Shown: one piece after another, positions 8,886-16,877 of the stretch
Layout of the letters: each line of letters begins with the position of its first letter
Position numbering within the stretch: the stretch's first letter is position 1
Virus record (IMG/VR): IMGVR_UViG_3300042445_001232
Location: 1 to 31,490 of that record
Strand: one strand, 5' to 3'
DNA: 31,490 nucleotides
Origin: a virus
Made by a program: the position numbers and the translations under genes
Notes under the pieces: generated by a model
Told to the model about the DNA's origin: nothing
Seen by the model: only the letters and a program-made list of their open reading frames with translations
Databases searched by the model: none

Positions 8886-9703
8886 AAAAAATTATACATA
8901 TTGCCGACTTACATATTCGTACAATTCAAATGCACGATTTGTATAGAGAACAATTCGAAATATTATTAAATGAATTAAGTGTAAAATTCTTAGAATGGGC
9001 GGATGAAAATATATCGCATAACGAAATTAGAATTGTTATTGCGGGTGATATCGCACATCAAAAAATTAATATCTCAAATGAACAATTATTATTAACGAGT
9101 TGGTTTTTAAAAGAGTTAACTCGTTTTGGTAAGGTTGTAATCATACCGGGTAATCACGATTTCTTGGAGAATAATACGCAACGTATGGATAGTATAACAC
9201 CAGTCGTTCAATTATTAGACAATCAACACATCACATACCTAAAAGATAGTGGTGATTATGTTGATACCGATGGTAGCGTTCAATGGGTTGTTTATTCATT
9301 ATATCAACACAACGTAAGACCTGAATTTACAAAACAAGAAGGTTTATTAACGGTTGGACTGTTCCATGGACCTATCATGGGATTGTCAACTGATTTAGGA
9401 TTTGAATTTGAAGATGCGTACGATAGACTAAATTTTAATGATTTAGATTTACTACTATGTGGAGACATTCACAAAAGACAACAATTCACATTACCAAACG
9501 GAGGGAAAGCGATTATGGTTGGTAGTCTTATACAACAGAACTTTGGTGAAACGGTTAAACATCATGGGTATGGAATATATGATGTACAAACAGATGAATA
9601 TACATTTCACGATTTACCAAATGAACAACCATTCCTACACTTTAGAATAAACGATATCAAAGACATTGAAAATGAAACCGAAGAGCACGTTAATCTTGGA
9701 TAA
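8879..9703 (+). CDS. 47: Recombination endonuclease gp47-like (Mre11/SbcD)
   Basis: This 274-residue calcineurin-type phosphoesterase is the nuclease subunit of the gp46/gp47 (Rad50/Mre11, SbcC/SbcD) complex, which processes double-strand ends for recombination-dependent replication. All metal-binding motifs are seen: D10-x-H12 (IADLHIR), G-D57 with H60 (IAGDIAH), GNHD at 91-94, H163 (LFHGP) and G-D196-x-H198 (CGDIHK). There is no long C-terminal capping domain, as in the short phage forms. It overlaps the nuclease gene upstream by 7 bases and the next gene by 32 bases. The partner gp46 lies three genes downstream. Symbol follows T4 usage. Confidence 0.9.
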   Translation: MVKKIIHIADLHIRTIQMHDLYREQFEILLNELSVKFLEWADENISHNEIRIVIAGDIAHQKINISNEQLLLTSWFLKELTRFGKVVIIPGNHDFLENNTQRMDSITPVVQLLDNQHITYLKDSGDYVDTDGSVQWVVYSLYQHNVRPEFTKQEGLLTVGLFHGPIMGLSTDLGFEFEDAYDRLNFNDLDLLLCGDIHKRQQFTLPNGGKAIMVGSLIQQNFGETVKHHGYGIYDVQTDEYTFHDLPNEQPFLHFRINDIKDIENETEEHVNLG

Positions 9704-10127
9704 TGAGTTTATTCAATATTGTGAATTAAACAATATAAAAGACATTAATAAAACTGCACAGGAAACCTTCAATAGAGGGTTTTCTTTATTGAAGTATGGT
9801 GAAACACCAATGGGAGGTTCAATTATCCAAGAAGTAATTGTTGAGAAAGAAGTAATTGTTGATAGAGAAATTAGGGTACCATACGAAGTCATTAAGGAAG
9901 TGAGAGTTGAGGTTCCCGTAGAAATTATTAAAGAAGTTACACTTCAAGGCGAGACTATTGTTAATGAAGTAGTTAAAGAAATAATCAACACAGAAGAAGT
10001 CGATAGATTAACAATTGAAAACAATAGACTAAAAGAAGAACTCAATAAAATAACAACATCATTAGAAAGTTTAAATAAAAATAGACAAATTAAGAATACC
10101 GAGAATAAATCATTATATGACGAATAA
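9672..10127 (+). CDS. Val/Glu-repeat protein with C-terminal coiled coil, unknown
   Basis: This 151-residue protein is not recognised. Residues 1-45 form a compact segment that could be a small helical DNA- or protein-binding module. Residues 51-104 are a repetitive Val/Ile-Glu-Lys pattern (for example IVEKEV-like units, VRVEVPVEIIKEV), and residues 105-140 look like a coiled coil. A similar Val/Glu repeat occurs in the membrane protein at 15761. The start is taken at ATG 9672, inside the gp47 gene (32-base overlap, different frame); a TTG two codons upstream is less likely. Position between gp47 and gp46 suggests a link to recombination, but that is inference. Confidence 0.65.
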   Translation: MKPKSTLILDNEFIQYCELNNIKDINKTAQETFNRGFSLLKYGETPMGGSIIQEVIVEKEVIVDREIRVPYEVIKEVRVEVPVEIIKEVTLQGETIVNEVVKEIINTEEVDRLTIENNRLKEELNKITTSLESLNKNRQIKNTENKSLYDE

Positions 10128-10177
10128 TTTTGTTTTATGAATTTATTTTGTTATATTTTTTAAATAAATAAAATATT

Positions 10178-10489
10178 ATGGCACTATTAGTTTTTTGGGT
10201 ATTAGCGGCATATGGGATGACATCGATTCTCGTATGGGGTAAAATTTTTGACAATCAAAGAGATTGGATAAAGAAACATTCTAAATTTTTCGGTGACTTA
10301 ATTAGTTGTACACTTTGTACCTCTACTTGGGTTGGATTTTTTATGTCTCTTGTTTTGGGTGGATTAACAAATCATTATTTTGAAAGTCCGTGGTTATTCT
10401 ATGTATTTTTTGATGGGATGTTTACTGCAGGATCAGTTTGGGCAATTAATGCCATAATCGAGTTTTTTGAAGAAAATAGAATTAAATAA
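10178..10489 (+). CDS. Small membrane protein, DUF1360-like
   Basis: This 103-residue integral membrane protein has three hydrophobic segments (about residues 3-20, 47-63 and 71-95). The central motif SCTLCTSTWVGFF (43-55), a CxxC leading straight into a membrane helix with Trp-Val-Gly, resembles the DUF1360 pattern. The biochemical role of such proteins is unknown. The gene has a 50-base AT-rich leader containing TTATATTTTTT and no Shine-Dalgarno sequence. It stands within the recombination gene block but nothing else ties it to DNA processing. Confidence 0.65.
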   Translation: MALLVFWVLAAYGMTSILVWGKIFDNQRDWIKKHSKFFGDLISCTLCTSTWVGFFMSLVLGGLTNHYFESPWLFYVFFDGMFTAGSVWAINAIIEFFEENRIK

Positions 10490-10500
10490 TAAAAAATAAT

Positions 10501-11130
10501 ATGGGAAATTTCATATACGAAAGAATTGAAGACGGAGTAAAAAAAGATAAGTATAATGACTTAAAAATGAGAGAGACGTGGATTAAATTCGCGGAAGAAG
10601 TTTTAGGTAAAAAATTTATACATGGAACCGAAAAGGGTATTGATAATTTATTTGAAGATGGTACTTATGGTGCGGAAGGAGAAAATGCATTATGGAGTGG
10701 AGATAGATGGGTGAGCAACCAAAGGGATAGATTTGGATTGGGCATCAACACACTCAATATGCCAAATAGAAAATGGTTTTATTTTGGATTAGGTGAATTG
10801 TCTGAAAAGAACACATTTCAATATCGTATTATTTCACATGTGGGATTTGAAAAAAATATTTATTATAGGTTCAACGCAGAAATGGACCAATTAATTGTTG
10901 TATATAGCGATACGATTAGAGATTTTACTAAAATTAAATTTGCATTTGATCGTAAAGTTAATAACTCATATGAAGCTGAGGATTGGATATGTATACCACA
11001 AGAGTTTTGTTTTACTTATAATAAACAACGAGATGGTAAATGGGTTTTAAATGGACCATATTGTGGTTTAACTGAGGAAGAAAAGAGACAAAGAGTTGCA
11101 GAAGTTGCAAATAAAATTTTTAGTAAATAA
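10501..11130 (+). CDS. Hypothetical protein between gp47 and gp46
   Basis: This 209-residue soluble protein starts at ATG 10501 and is not recognised. It is rich in aromatic residues (several Trp and Phe), with a mid-protein stretch GINTLNMPNRKWFYFGLGEL (about 80-99) and a helical, basic C-terminus. It has no signal peptide, membrane segment or clear nuclease motif. Its stop codon shares a base with the gp46 start (TAATG at 11128-11132), so the two are probably co-translated. That coupling suggests, without proving, a function with the gp46/gp47 complex. Confidence 0.6.
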   Translation: MGNFIYERIEDGVKKDKYNDLKMRETWIKFAEEVLGKKFIHGTEKGIDNLFEDGTYGAEGENALWSGDRWVSNQRDRFGLGINTLNMPNRKWFYFGLGELSEKNTFQYRIISHVGFEKNIYYRFNAEMDQLIVVYSDTIRDFTKIKFAFDRKVNNSYEAEDWICIPQEFCFTYNKQRDGKWVLNGPYCGLTEEEKRQRVAEVANKIFSK

Positions 11131-13463
11131 TGAATCCATTCATAAAAGTAACGTGGGAAGACGTACCAGAGAATTTCACCCCTGAGAAAATCAGAAGGGT
11201 GAAATCCTATTTTCAAGAGAAGTATAAATCAAAAAATATTTCAGTAATTACAAAGAATCTATTAAACGTTAATAGAACACGTTTAGAATCTTTAGAGGTT
11301 AGTGACAATATACTTGACCACCAGCACCAAAAAAACTTAATGAAGGATTTTATTAAGGATAATAGTATTGATATTAAATGGGAATTGGTTGACAGATTAG
11401 ATAATAGAGTAAATTCACAAATAGATAAGTTAAATGAAAACAAAGTCAGATACAACAAATGGTTTATTAAAAGAATTGAGTTTTCTAATTTTTTATCTTT
11501 CGGTGATAACAATATTATTAACTTTGTCGATCTCGAAGGTATTACAGTAATTGAATCTACACCTAAAAACTTTGGAGGTAAGTCAACATCATCAGTTGAC
11601 CTTTTAATGTTTTTATTTTTTAATGCAACAACAAAGACAAAAACTAATGCTGAAATCTTTAATAGATTTACAGATAAGAATGATGTTAGTGTTCGTGGTG
11701 AGATTAGTATCGATGGAGATGATTATGTAATTGAGAGAAAGACTTCTCGTAAAATGAGTAAGTCGGGAGAATATACGATTAAAAACGAATTAGAATTCTA
11801 TAAGAAAAAAGAAGACGGAACGATTGAAAATTTATCTGGTGAACAACGTAGAGAAACAGAGGCGTTCATTTCTTCAGCAATCGGTACGGAGGAGGATTTT
11901 CTTTCTACAATTCTAACAACTGGTTATAATCTCGAAGAGTTAATTGAATCTAAACCAACGGCTCGTGGACAAATCCTAACAAAATTTATGGGATTGGAGA
12001 GTCTTAAACTTAAAGAAGAATTTGCTAAGGAGATTTATAACGATTGGAGTAAAAAATTAATTTCTAACACGTATAACATTACCCAATTAGAGATTGATAA
12101 TGGAACGTATAACGATAGTATAACTAATTCCGAAGAACAACTAATTACTTTAGATAATCAATTAGCCGAATATAGCAAAACACTTAAACGTTTAGAAGGT
12201 GAAAGAGATGGTGCATTATCTTCAAGAAACAATGATGTTGACAGAGAATTAATTAATACCAACCCAACTTTACTTGAAAAAGAAATTGTTGATTTAAATA
12301 AATTAAAAACAGCGAGTCAAACTAATGCCGATAACGTCAATGTAGTTGAACCTTCAAAATATTACCACGAAGACGAACACAAGGAATTAAGAGGCGAGAT
12401 GGCTAATCTTCAAGGAATCGATGTTGCGTACAAATATGAAAAGGGAGATAGGGAAAAATTGATTAAACAATTTGAAGAAGGTACTGTCTGCCCAACTTGC
12501 AATAGAGCTTTAGATGAGGTTGACCATACTGAAGAAATTGAAAAGATTAAAAAAGAAATCGAGGATATCATTAAAGAGATGGAACTAAATCAGATTCAAT
12601 TTGATTTATTAAAAGAACAATCGGAACGATTTGATACGCTAAGAACCGAATTTGACACTTACGAAAGAAACAAACTTCGTAAAGAGAGATATGAATTGGA
12701 GGTCGAACAAAAACAACTTGAGATTGATGCCAAACAATTACGTTTGGATAGATATGAAGATAATAAAAAGAAATTAGAGGATAACCAAAGAATTGATTCA
12801 TTAGTTACCGCTTTAAGGACTCAAATTGAAACGGCAAATGCCGATATTCGTGTTACTGGTACAAATATTGAAAAACACAAAAACAATATTAGTAACATGA
12901 ATGATAAAATTGGTATTAATAATGATTTGATTGGTAAGATTAAATCAGAACAGGAATTACTTGCGGTATTTAAAATTTACTTAACGATATATGGTAAAAA
13001 TGGTATATCTAAAGTAATCATGAAAAACATGATTCCGTTGATTAACCAAGAATTATATAGGTTACTTGTTGATAGTTGTCATTTCATATTAGAATTGAAT
13101 GTAACCGATAAGAATGAGGTTGAATTTATTATGATAGATACTGAGACTCGTGTTGCTAAACCCCTTAATTCGGGTTCTGGTTACGAAAGAACGATATCCT
13201 CATTAGCGTTACGTAGTGTCCTAACTAAAATATCATCACTACCAAAGCCTAACATCGTTGTAATGGATGAAGTCTTTGGTAAAATTGCAGATGAAAACCT
13301 TGAAATGGTTGGTGAATTTTTTAAGAAAATTAAAAGTTATTTTGACCATATATTAGTAATATCACATAATTCTTTAATCCGTAACTGGTCGGATAACATT
13401 ATTATGATTAAAAAAGAGGAGAACGTATCCTCAATAGATTTTATTACAACTAAGATTTCTTAA
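11130..13463 (+). CDS. 46: Recombination endonuclease gp46-like (Rad50/SbcC ATPase)
   Basis: This 777-residue SMC-like ATPase is the partner of gp47. The ATPase N-lobe begins only near residue 120 (IEFSNFLSFGDNN). The nucleotide loop is at about 145-153 (PKNFGGKST; K151, S152), where the first Gly of the usual GxxxxGKS is replaced by Pro. Long coiled coils flank a zinc hook CPTC (C454, C457). The C-lobe has the signature SGSGYERTISSLALR and a Walker B with D713-E714 (VVMDE). The roughly 120-residue N-terminal extension before the ATPase is unusual. It ends overlapping the convergent exonuclease gene by 4 bases. Confidence 0.9.
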   Translation: MNPFIKVTWEDVPENFTPEKIRRVKSYFQEKYKSKNISVITKNLLNVNRTRLESLEVSDNILDHQHQKNLMKDFIKDNSIDIKWELVDRLDNRVNSQIDKLNENKVRYNKWFIKRIEFSNFLSFGDNNIINFVDLEGITVIESTPKNFGGKSTSSVDLLMFLFFNATTKTKTNAEIFNRFTDKNDVSVRGEISIDGDDYVIERKTSRKMSKSGEYTIKNELEFYKKKEDGTIENLSGEQRRETEAFISSAIGTEEDFLSTILTTGYNLEELIESKPTARGQILTKFMGLESLKLKEEFAKEIYNDWSKKLISNTYNITQLEIDNGTYNDSITNSEEQLITLDNQLAEYSKTLKRLEGERDGALSSRNNDVDRELINTNPTLLEKEIVDLNKLKTASQTNADNVNVVEPSKYYHEDEHKELRGEMANLQGIDVAYKYEKGDREKLIKQFEEGTVCPTCNRALDEVDHTEEIEKIKKEIEDIIKEMELNQIQFDLLKEQSERFDTLRTEFDTYERNKLRKERYELEVEQKQLEIDAKQLRLDRYEDNKKKLEDNQRIDSLVTALRTQIETANADIRVTGTNIEKHKNNISNMNDKIGINNDLIGKIKSEQELLAVFKIYLTIYGKNGISKVIMKNMIPLINQELYRLLVDSCHFILELNVTDKNEVEFIMIDTETRVAKPLNSGSGYERTISSLALRSVLTKISSLPKPNIVVMDEVFGKIADENLEMVGEFFKKIKSYFDHILVISHNSLIRNWSDNIIMIKKEENVSSIDFITTKIS

Positions 13464-14263
13464 CGAATGTGGCTTGAAACAATTTTCAGTCCGCGTTCAA
13501 TTACACTTAATGTGTTCTCACAATCGACAAGTGCGTCATGAGATTTTCCTAATAACACAGCTTTTTCCATTGGGTCTGAAAAAAATCCATCGATTAGGTT
13601 TGCCATTCCTGATGATTTTTCGCCTCTTTTATTTGCGGGAAATTTATCATATACAGATTTAAAGTGGTCATTTTCAGTTGATAATGATTCTAACGCTGGA
13701 AAGAATACTCTTTTAAAGAAATCAATCGTATCAAATACCTCCCTATTTTTAGTTTTAAAAATTTCATGAACTTGAATCATGTTCAAATCAAATGGCGCAT
13801 TGTGTGCCATTAGAACAACATTACTATGTTTATCCAAAAACGAATCAAACCTTTCTAAGGACTCTCTCTCATCTTCAAAATCATCTGAATTAGCTAAATC
13901 ATAATGATTGTATTTCAACACCGCTTTTACATTGGCACCATATAATTGTGTTTTAAATTCAGGACTATCCTTATCGTCAGGAACATCTTCCGACTTATTA
14001 AGAATATCTTTAATATAGTCGTTAAGTTTAATTTTTTCATGAAACCTATCAATCTCAACAAATTTAAGTTGTCTTAAATCAAATTTAGCAGCAATTGCGG
14101 CTAGTTGAGTAATTTGGTCGGTCCTATCACGATTATTTAAACCCGTAGTTTCGGTGTCAAACATAATAAACGTAGAATCTTTACGTTGTAAAAACCATCT
14201 TAGTAAATTTGTACTAGGTATTTCCAAATTACCTTCTTTAATAATATCTGTCATTTTAATCAT
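13460..14263 (-). CDS. DEDDh 3'-5' exonuclease (DnaQ-like)
   Basis: This 267-residue minus-strand nuclease of the DnaQ/RNase T superfamily would remove nucleotides from DNA or RNA 3' ends. The catalytic set is complete: D36 and E38 (MFDTETTGL), D159 (AHNAPFDLNM), H242 (SHDAL) and D247 (VDCE), which makes it a DEDDh type. It has no polymerase domain, so it may be a proofreading partner in trans or act in repair or nucleotide scavenging. The start is ATG 14263; a second Met three codons on (14254) is also possible. It converges on gp46 with a 4-base overlap and no terminator, and diverges from the ClpP gene. Confidence 0.85.
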   Translation of the reverse strand: MIKMTDIIKEGNLEIPSTNLLRWFLQRKDSTFIMFDTETTGLNNRDRTDQITQLAAIAAKFDLRQLKFVEIDRFHEKIKLNDYIKDILNKSEDVPDDKDSPEFKTQLYGANVKAVLKYNHYDLANSDDFEDERESLERFDSFLDKHSNVVLMAHNAPFDLNMIQVHEIFKTKNREVFDTIDFFKRVFFPALESLSTENDHFKSVYDKFPANKRGEKSSGMANLIDGFFSDPMEKAVLLGKSHDALVDCENTLSVIERGLKIVSSHIR

Positions 14264-14267
14264 GTTA

Positions 14268-14274
14268 ATAAATA
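14268..14274 (-). promoter_or_regulatory. TATTTAT motif upstream of the minus-strand exonuclease
   Basis: Read on the minus strand, AAAGATATTTATTAAC precedes the ATG at 14263 by about 4 bases. It is the only minus-strand example of the motif noted in the window and closely resembles the leader of the gene at 64. Confidence 0.3.
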
Positions 14275-14305
14275 TCTTTGATTATTTGTTTTTTATTTCG
14301 GACAT

Positions 14306-14321
14306 TTTTACATATATTTGT
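14306..14321 (+). promoter_or_regulatory. Putative promoter of the ClpP gene
   Basis: TTTTACATATATTTGT, identical to 7065-7080, includes TATATTTG (14313-14320). A TTTG is present at 14285-14288, but the 24-base spacing is longer than the usual 19-21 of Bacteroidota promoters. The ATG at 14344 follows after a short A/T-rich leader. Confidence 0.55.
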
Positions 14322-14343
14322 ACTATAACAAAATATATAATAT

Positions 14344-15018
14344 ATGACACCAAAAGATTATCAAGGTTTCGGTCTATATGCTAAAGACCATGGGGTGAGT
14401 TCATTAGACTTACATCGTTACAATCAACAAGTTGAAAACAGCTTAACTCCATATATTTTGGAAGAAAGACAAATGAATGTGACAATTATGGACGTATTTT
14501 CACGTTTAATGATGGAACGTATTATTTGGGTCGCTGGCGAAGTAAATGACCACATGTCAACAATTGTACAGGCACAATTGATGTTTTTGGATAGTTTAGA
14601 TAACTTGGATATTACCATGCACATCGATAGTCCTGGTGGAAGTGTTAAGTCGGGGTTATCTATGGTAGATGTTATGGATTATATCAATTCAGATATTCGT
14701 ACCATTAACACGGGTATGGCGGCTTCAATGGGTTCAGTCCTACTTGGGGCGGGAACTAAAGGTAAACGTGGTTCCTTGAGGTTCTCACGTACCATGTTAC
14801 ACCAATCCTCAGGAGGGGCGGGTGGAAATATTCAAGACGCTCGTATCACATTCCAAGAGTGGGAAAAGGTTAATGACACCTTATTTGAGTTATTGGGCGG
14901 TTATTGTGGAAAGTCCGCAGAACAGGTCAAATCTGACGCGTCCCGAGACTTATGGTTAGGGGCGGACGAAGCACTATCCTACGGAATTATCGATGAAATC
15001 GTGAAGAAGAAGAAATAA
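14344..15018 (+). CDS. clpP: ClpP-family serine protease
   Basis: This 224-residue ClpP-fold peptidase has an intact Ser-His-Asp triad: S128 in GMAASMGS, H153 in TMLHQSSGG and D202 in SRDLWLGADEA. The usual HIDSPGGSV segment that shapes the oxyanion hole is present at 93-101. An N-terminal extension of about 30-40 residues precedes the fold. No ClpX/ClpA-type partner is seen in the window. It might use host chaperones to degrade or reshape host proteins, or be a virion-maturation protease; the absence of head genes next to it leaves that open. Its base composition is somewhat more G-rich than its neighbours. The gene is monocistronic, between its own promoter and a terminator. Confidence 0.88.
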   Translation: MTPKDYQGFGLYAKDHGVSSLDLHRYNQQVENSLTPYILEERQMNVTIMDVFSRLMMERIIWVAGEVNDHMSTIVQAQLMFLDSLDNLDITMHIDSPGGSVKSGLSMVDVMDYINSDIRTINTGMAASMGSVLLGAGTKGKRGSLRFSRTMLHQSSGGAGGNIQDARITFQEWEKVNDTLFELLGGYCGKSAEQVKSDASRDLWLGADEALSYGIIDEIVKKKK

Positions 15019-15023
15019 CATTA

Positions 15024-15045
15024 AAAGGGGACGAAAGTCCCCTTT
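15024..15045 (+). terminator. Rho-independent terminator after clpP
   Basis: AAAGGGGAC (15024-15032), loop GAAA, GTCCCCTTT (15037-15045): a perfect 9-bp stem with a GNRA tetraloop six bases after the ClpP stop. The T tract is short (TTT, then C and mixed T), so efficiency may be moderate. Confidence 0.75.
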
Positions 15046-15050
15046 CTTCA

Positions 15051-15058
15051 TATTTATA
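15051..15058 (+). promoter_or_regulatory. TATTTATA upstream motif
   Basis: TATTTATA directly follows the clpP terminator and lies 14 bases before the ATG at 15073. It is a candidate promoter for the envelope-protein cluster. Confidence 0.4.
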
Positions 15059-15072
15059 ATAAAACATATAAT

Positions 15073-15408
15073 ATGAAGATTGATAAAACAAACGTCCTAT
15101 TAGTTTTGATTGCTTGTTTAGCCGCTTATACCATATTTCAAAATCAAGGTATAAAAACTGACGTTGCAGGATATAACGCTAAAATCGAATCTCTACAAAA
15201 AGAGATAGATTCTGTTTATGTTGCAAATAAAGAAATAGACAATCAAATCGAAAAGGTTGATAATCACATTGTTAATGTTGATAAAGAAATCGACAATGTA
15301 ACAAAAAACATAACTATTATTAAAAACAACACAGATGAAAAAGTTAATTCTATTACCACTATTGGTAATGTTGAGCTTGAGCAGTTATTCGCAAACAGAT
15401 ACAACTAA
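15073..15408 (+). CDS. Membrane-anchored coiled-coil protein (i-spanin-like topology)
   Basis: This 111-residue protein has one N-terminal membrane helix (about residues 8-22) followed by a long polar, heptad-like coiled coil rich in Ile, Asp, Lys and Asn (residues 35-95). The likely topology is a short cytoplasmic tail with the coiled coil in the periplasm. The shape resembles inner-membrane spanins (Rz), and the next gene starts inside it in another frame, as Rz1 does in Rz. No sequence family was recognised, so a lysis role is only a hypothesis. Expression likely comes from the TATTTATA motif just upstream. Confidence 0.6.
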   Translation: MKIDKTNVLLVLIACLAAYTIFQNQGIKTDVAGYNAKIESLQKEIDSVYVANKEIDNQIEKVDNHIVNVDKEIDNVTKNITIIKNNTDEKVNSITTIGNVELEQLFANRYN

Positions 15409-15760
15409 TGTTATAGTATTGGATACTACTAAAGTTATCTTACCAACGAAAGTCGCAAGATTGGCTTTTCAAGATTTACTTCGTTATGACGGAGCGAAAT
15501 TGGAGATTGTTGAATTAAAAAACGTTATTGGTTTAAAAGACCAACAAATTAATTTATTCAAACAAAAAGACACACTTAAAGACCAAAAGATTTCTAATCT
15601 CGAATTGATAATCAACAAAAAAGATGAACAATTTGGTTTAGAAAGACAAAAATCGGAAAGTCTATTAAAAGAATTGAAAGGACAAAGAACTAAAACGTTC
15701 TTTTATAAAGTTGGTTCTTTTGTTGGGATTATTGCAACATCCATACTTTTATTAAGATAA
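15335..15760 (+). CDS. Exported coiled-coil protein with C-terminal membrane anchor (nested start)
   Basis: This 141-residue protein starts within the previous gene (74-base overlap, different frame). It has a typical Sec signal peptide (residues 1-20) ending SLSSYSQ, the type common in Bacteroidota, with cleavage expected just before the Gln. There is no lipobox Cys. The middle is coiled coil with many Lys/Gln/Glu, and a hydrophobic helix (about 123-140) ends the protein with LLLR. Predicted location is the periplasm, tethered to the inner membrane by the C-terminus. The nested layout hints at a spanin-like pair, but the missing lipid anchor argues against a classic o-spanin. Confidence 0.65.
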   Translation: MKKLILLPLLVMLSLSSYSQTDTTNVIVLDTTKVILPTKVARLAFQDLLRYDGAKLEIVELKNVIGLKDQQINLFKQKDTLKDQKISNLELIINKKDEQFGLERQKSESLLKELKGQRTKTFFYKVGSFVGIIATSILLLR

Positions 15761-16402
15761 ATGAAAAAAATATTCAACATACCAAATGCAATAATTCTAT
15801 TACTAATATTGATAGCAATTATAGAATTTATTAATCCAAAAGGTATAATGCCTGGCAGAACAATAGTAAAGGTAGATTCAATACCTTACGTTGTTCATGA
15901 TACCATTTTGGTTGATTCGTTAGTTGAAGTAGAAGTAGAAGTTGAAGTACCTATCGAAGTTGAGGTTGAAAAAATAGTTGAGGTTCCTGTTTATCAAAAG
16001 ATAGACACCATGGAAATATTAAAAATACATTTTGCAAAGGTACAACACAAAGAAGTTTTAACATTACCAAACAATCAAGGAACAGTTACACTTATAGATA
16101 CTATATCTAAAAATAGTATTGTTAATAGACAATTTATTGCCGATGTAAAACGTATGATTGTGAAAGATACTATATACACTAAAGAACCTAAGAAGAATCA
16201 ACTATTTTTTGGGTTAGATGGTGGATTTAATAAAGAGAATGTGGTATCACACATTGGTACAGGTATTTTGTTTAAAACAAAAGATGATAAGATATTTCAT
16301 GTTGGAGTGGGTGTTGCAAATAGAGTGTTAGATGGAACAAGTGGTACATTTACACCATATGTTGATGGAGGGGTTTATTGGAAACTTAAATTAAAAAAAT
16401 AA
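15761..16402 (+). CDS. Membrane-anchored protein with Val/Glu repeats and beta-rich C-terminus
   Basis: This 213-residue protein starts immediately after the previous stop (TAAATG). It has an N-terminal membrane helix (about residues 8-25). A Val/Glu repeat follows at residues 55-77 (VEVEVEVPIEVEVEKIVEV). The Gly-rich C-terminal region (about 148-213) with alternating hydrophobic residues looks like a small beta domain. The bulk is probably periplasmic. The repeat resembles that of the protein at 9672. Together with the two preceding genes it forms a three-gene envelope cluster, perhaps for lysis, superinfection exclusion or another host-surface change. No family was recognised. Confidence 0.6.
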   Translation: MKKIFNIPNAIILLLILIAIIEFINPKGIMPGRTIVKVDSIPYVVHDTILVDSLVEVEVEVEVPIEVEVEKIVEVPVYQKIDTMEILKIHFAKVQHKEVLTLPNNQGTVTLIDTISKNSIVNRQFIADVKRMIVKDTIYTKEPKKNQLFFGLDGGFNKENVVSHIGTGILFKTKDDKIFHVGVGVANRVLDGTSGTFTPYVDGGVYWKLKLKK

Positions 16403-16424
16403 TCAATATATTAGTTTATTCAAT

Positions 16425-16877
16425 ATGAAAACATATATTCTTTTTGTTTTTGGTATGTTCGACGATCATGAGGATGTTGAATATTTTTGTTCAGACGTTT
16501 TGGGTGATAATCCAATAATCGATAGTGTTAGATACGTTATAGAAAATTCACAAAATATTATTGTTATATTTGACTCAGATAGTGATTATAAAACTATATC
16601 AACTGAGTTATTTTCAATTTTATCCGTAGACCAAGTCAAGTTTTATTTTATATTCGATAGAGATAGTTTAGTTACCGCACATCTACCAAAAGAAGTGAAA
16701 GAATTTATTTTTAAACCCATGGACAAAGAGGGTGGAATCATGACAATTAACTACGATCGTAATAGAATTGAGTCACCATCAATGGATTTGGATGACTTAC
16801 TTGAAAAAATAGAACAGATGGGTATTGATAGTTTAACCCCCGAAGAAAAAAATTTCTTAGATAATTTTGAGAAATAG
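16425..16877 (+). CDS. Hypothetical protein with conserved-type C-terminal LDxLLxKI...SLTxEE motif
   Basis: This 150-residue soluble protein starts at ATG 16425. The N-terminal 90 residues look like an alpha/beta fold with several beta strands (TYILFVFGMF, IIVIFDSDSD, KFYFIFDRDS). The C-terminus LDDLLEKIEQMGIDSLTPEE (122-141) followed by KNFLDNF resembles a short helical tail seen at the end of many Bacteroidota proteins (LDxxLxKIxxxGxxSLTxxE). The function of that tail is not established. The gene sits just upstream of the sigma factor and may be co-transcribed with it. Confidence 0.6.
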   Translation: MKTYILFVFGMFDDHEDVEYFCSDVLGDNPIIDSVRYVIENSQNIIVIFDSDSDYKTISTELFSILSVDQVKFYFIFDRDSLVTAHLPKEVKEFIFKPMDKEGGIMTINYDRNRIESPSMDLDDLLEKIEQMGIDSLTPEEKNFLDNFEK

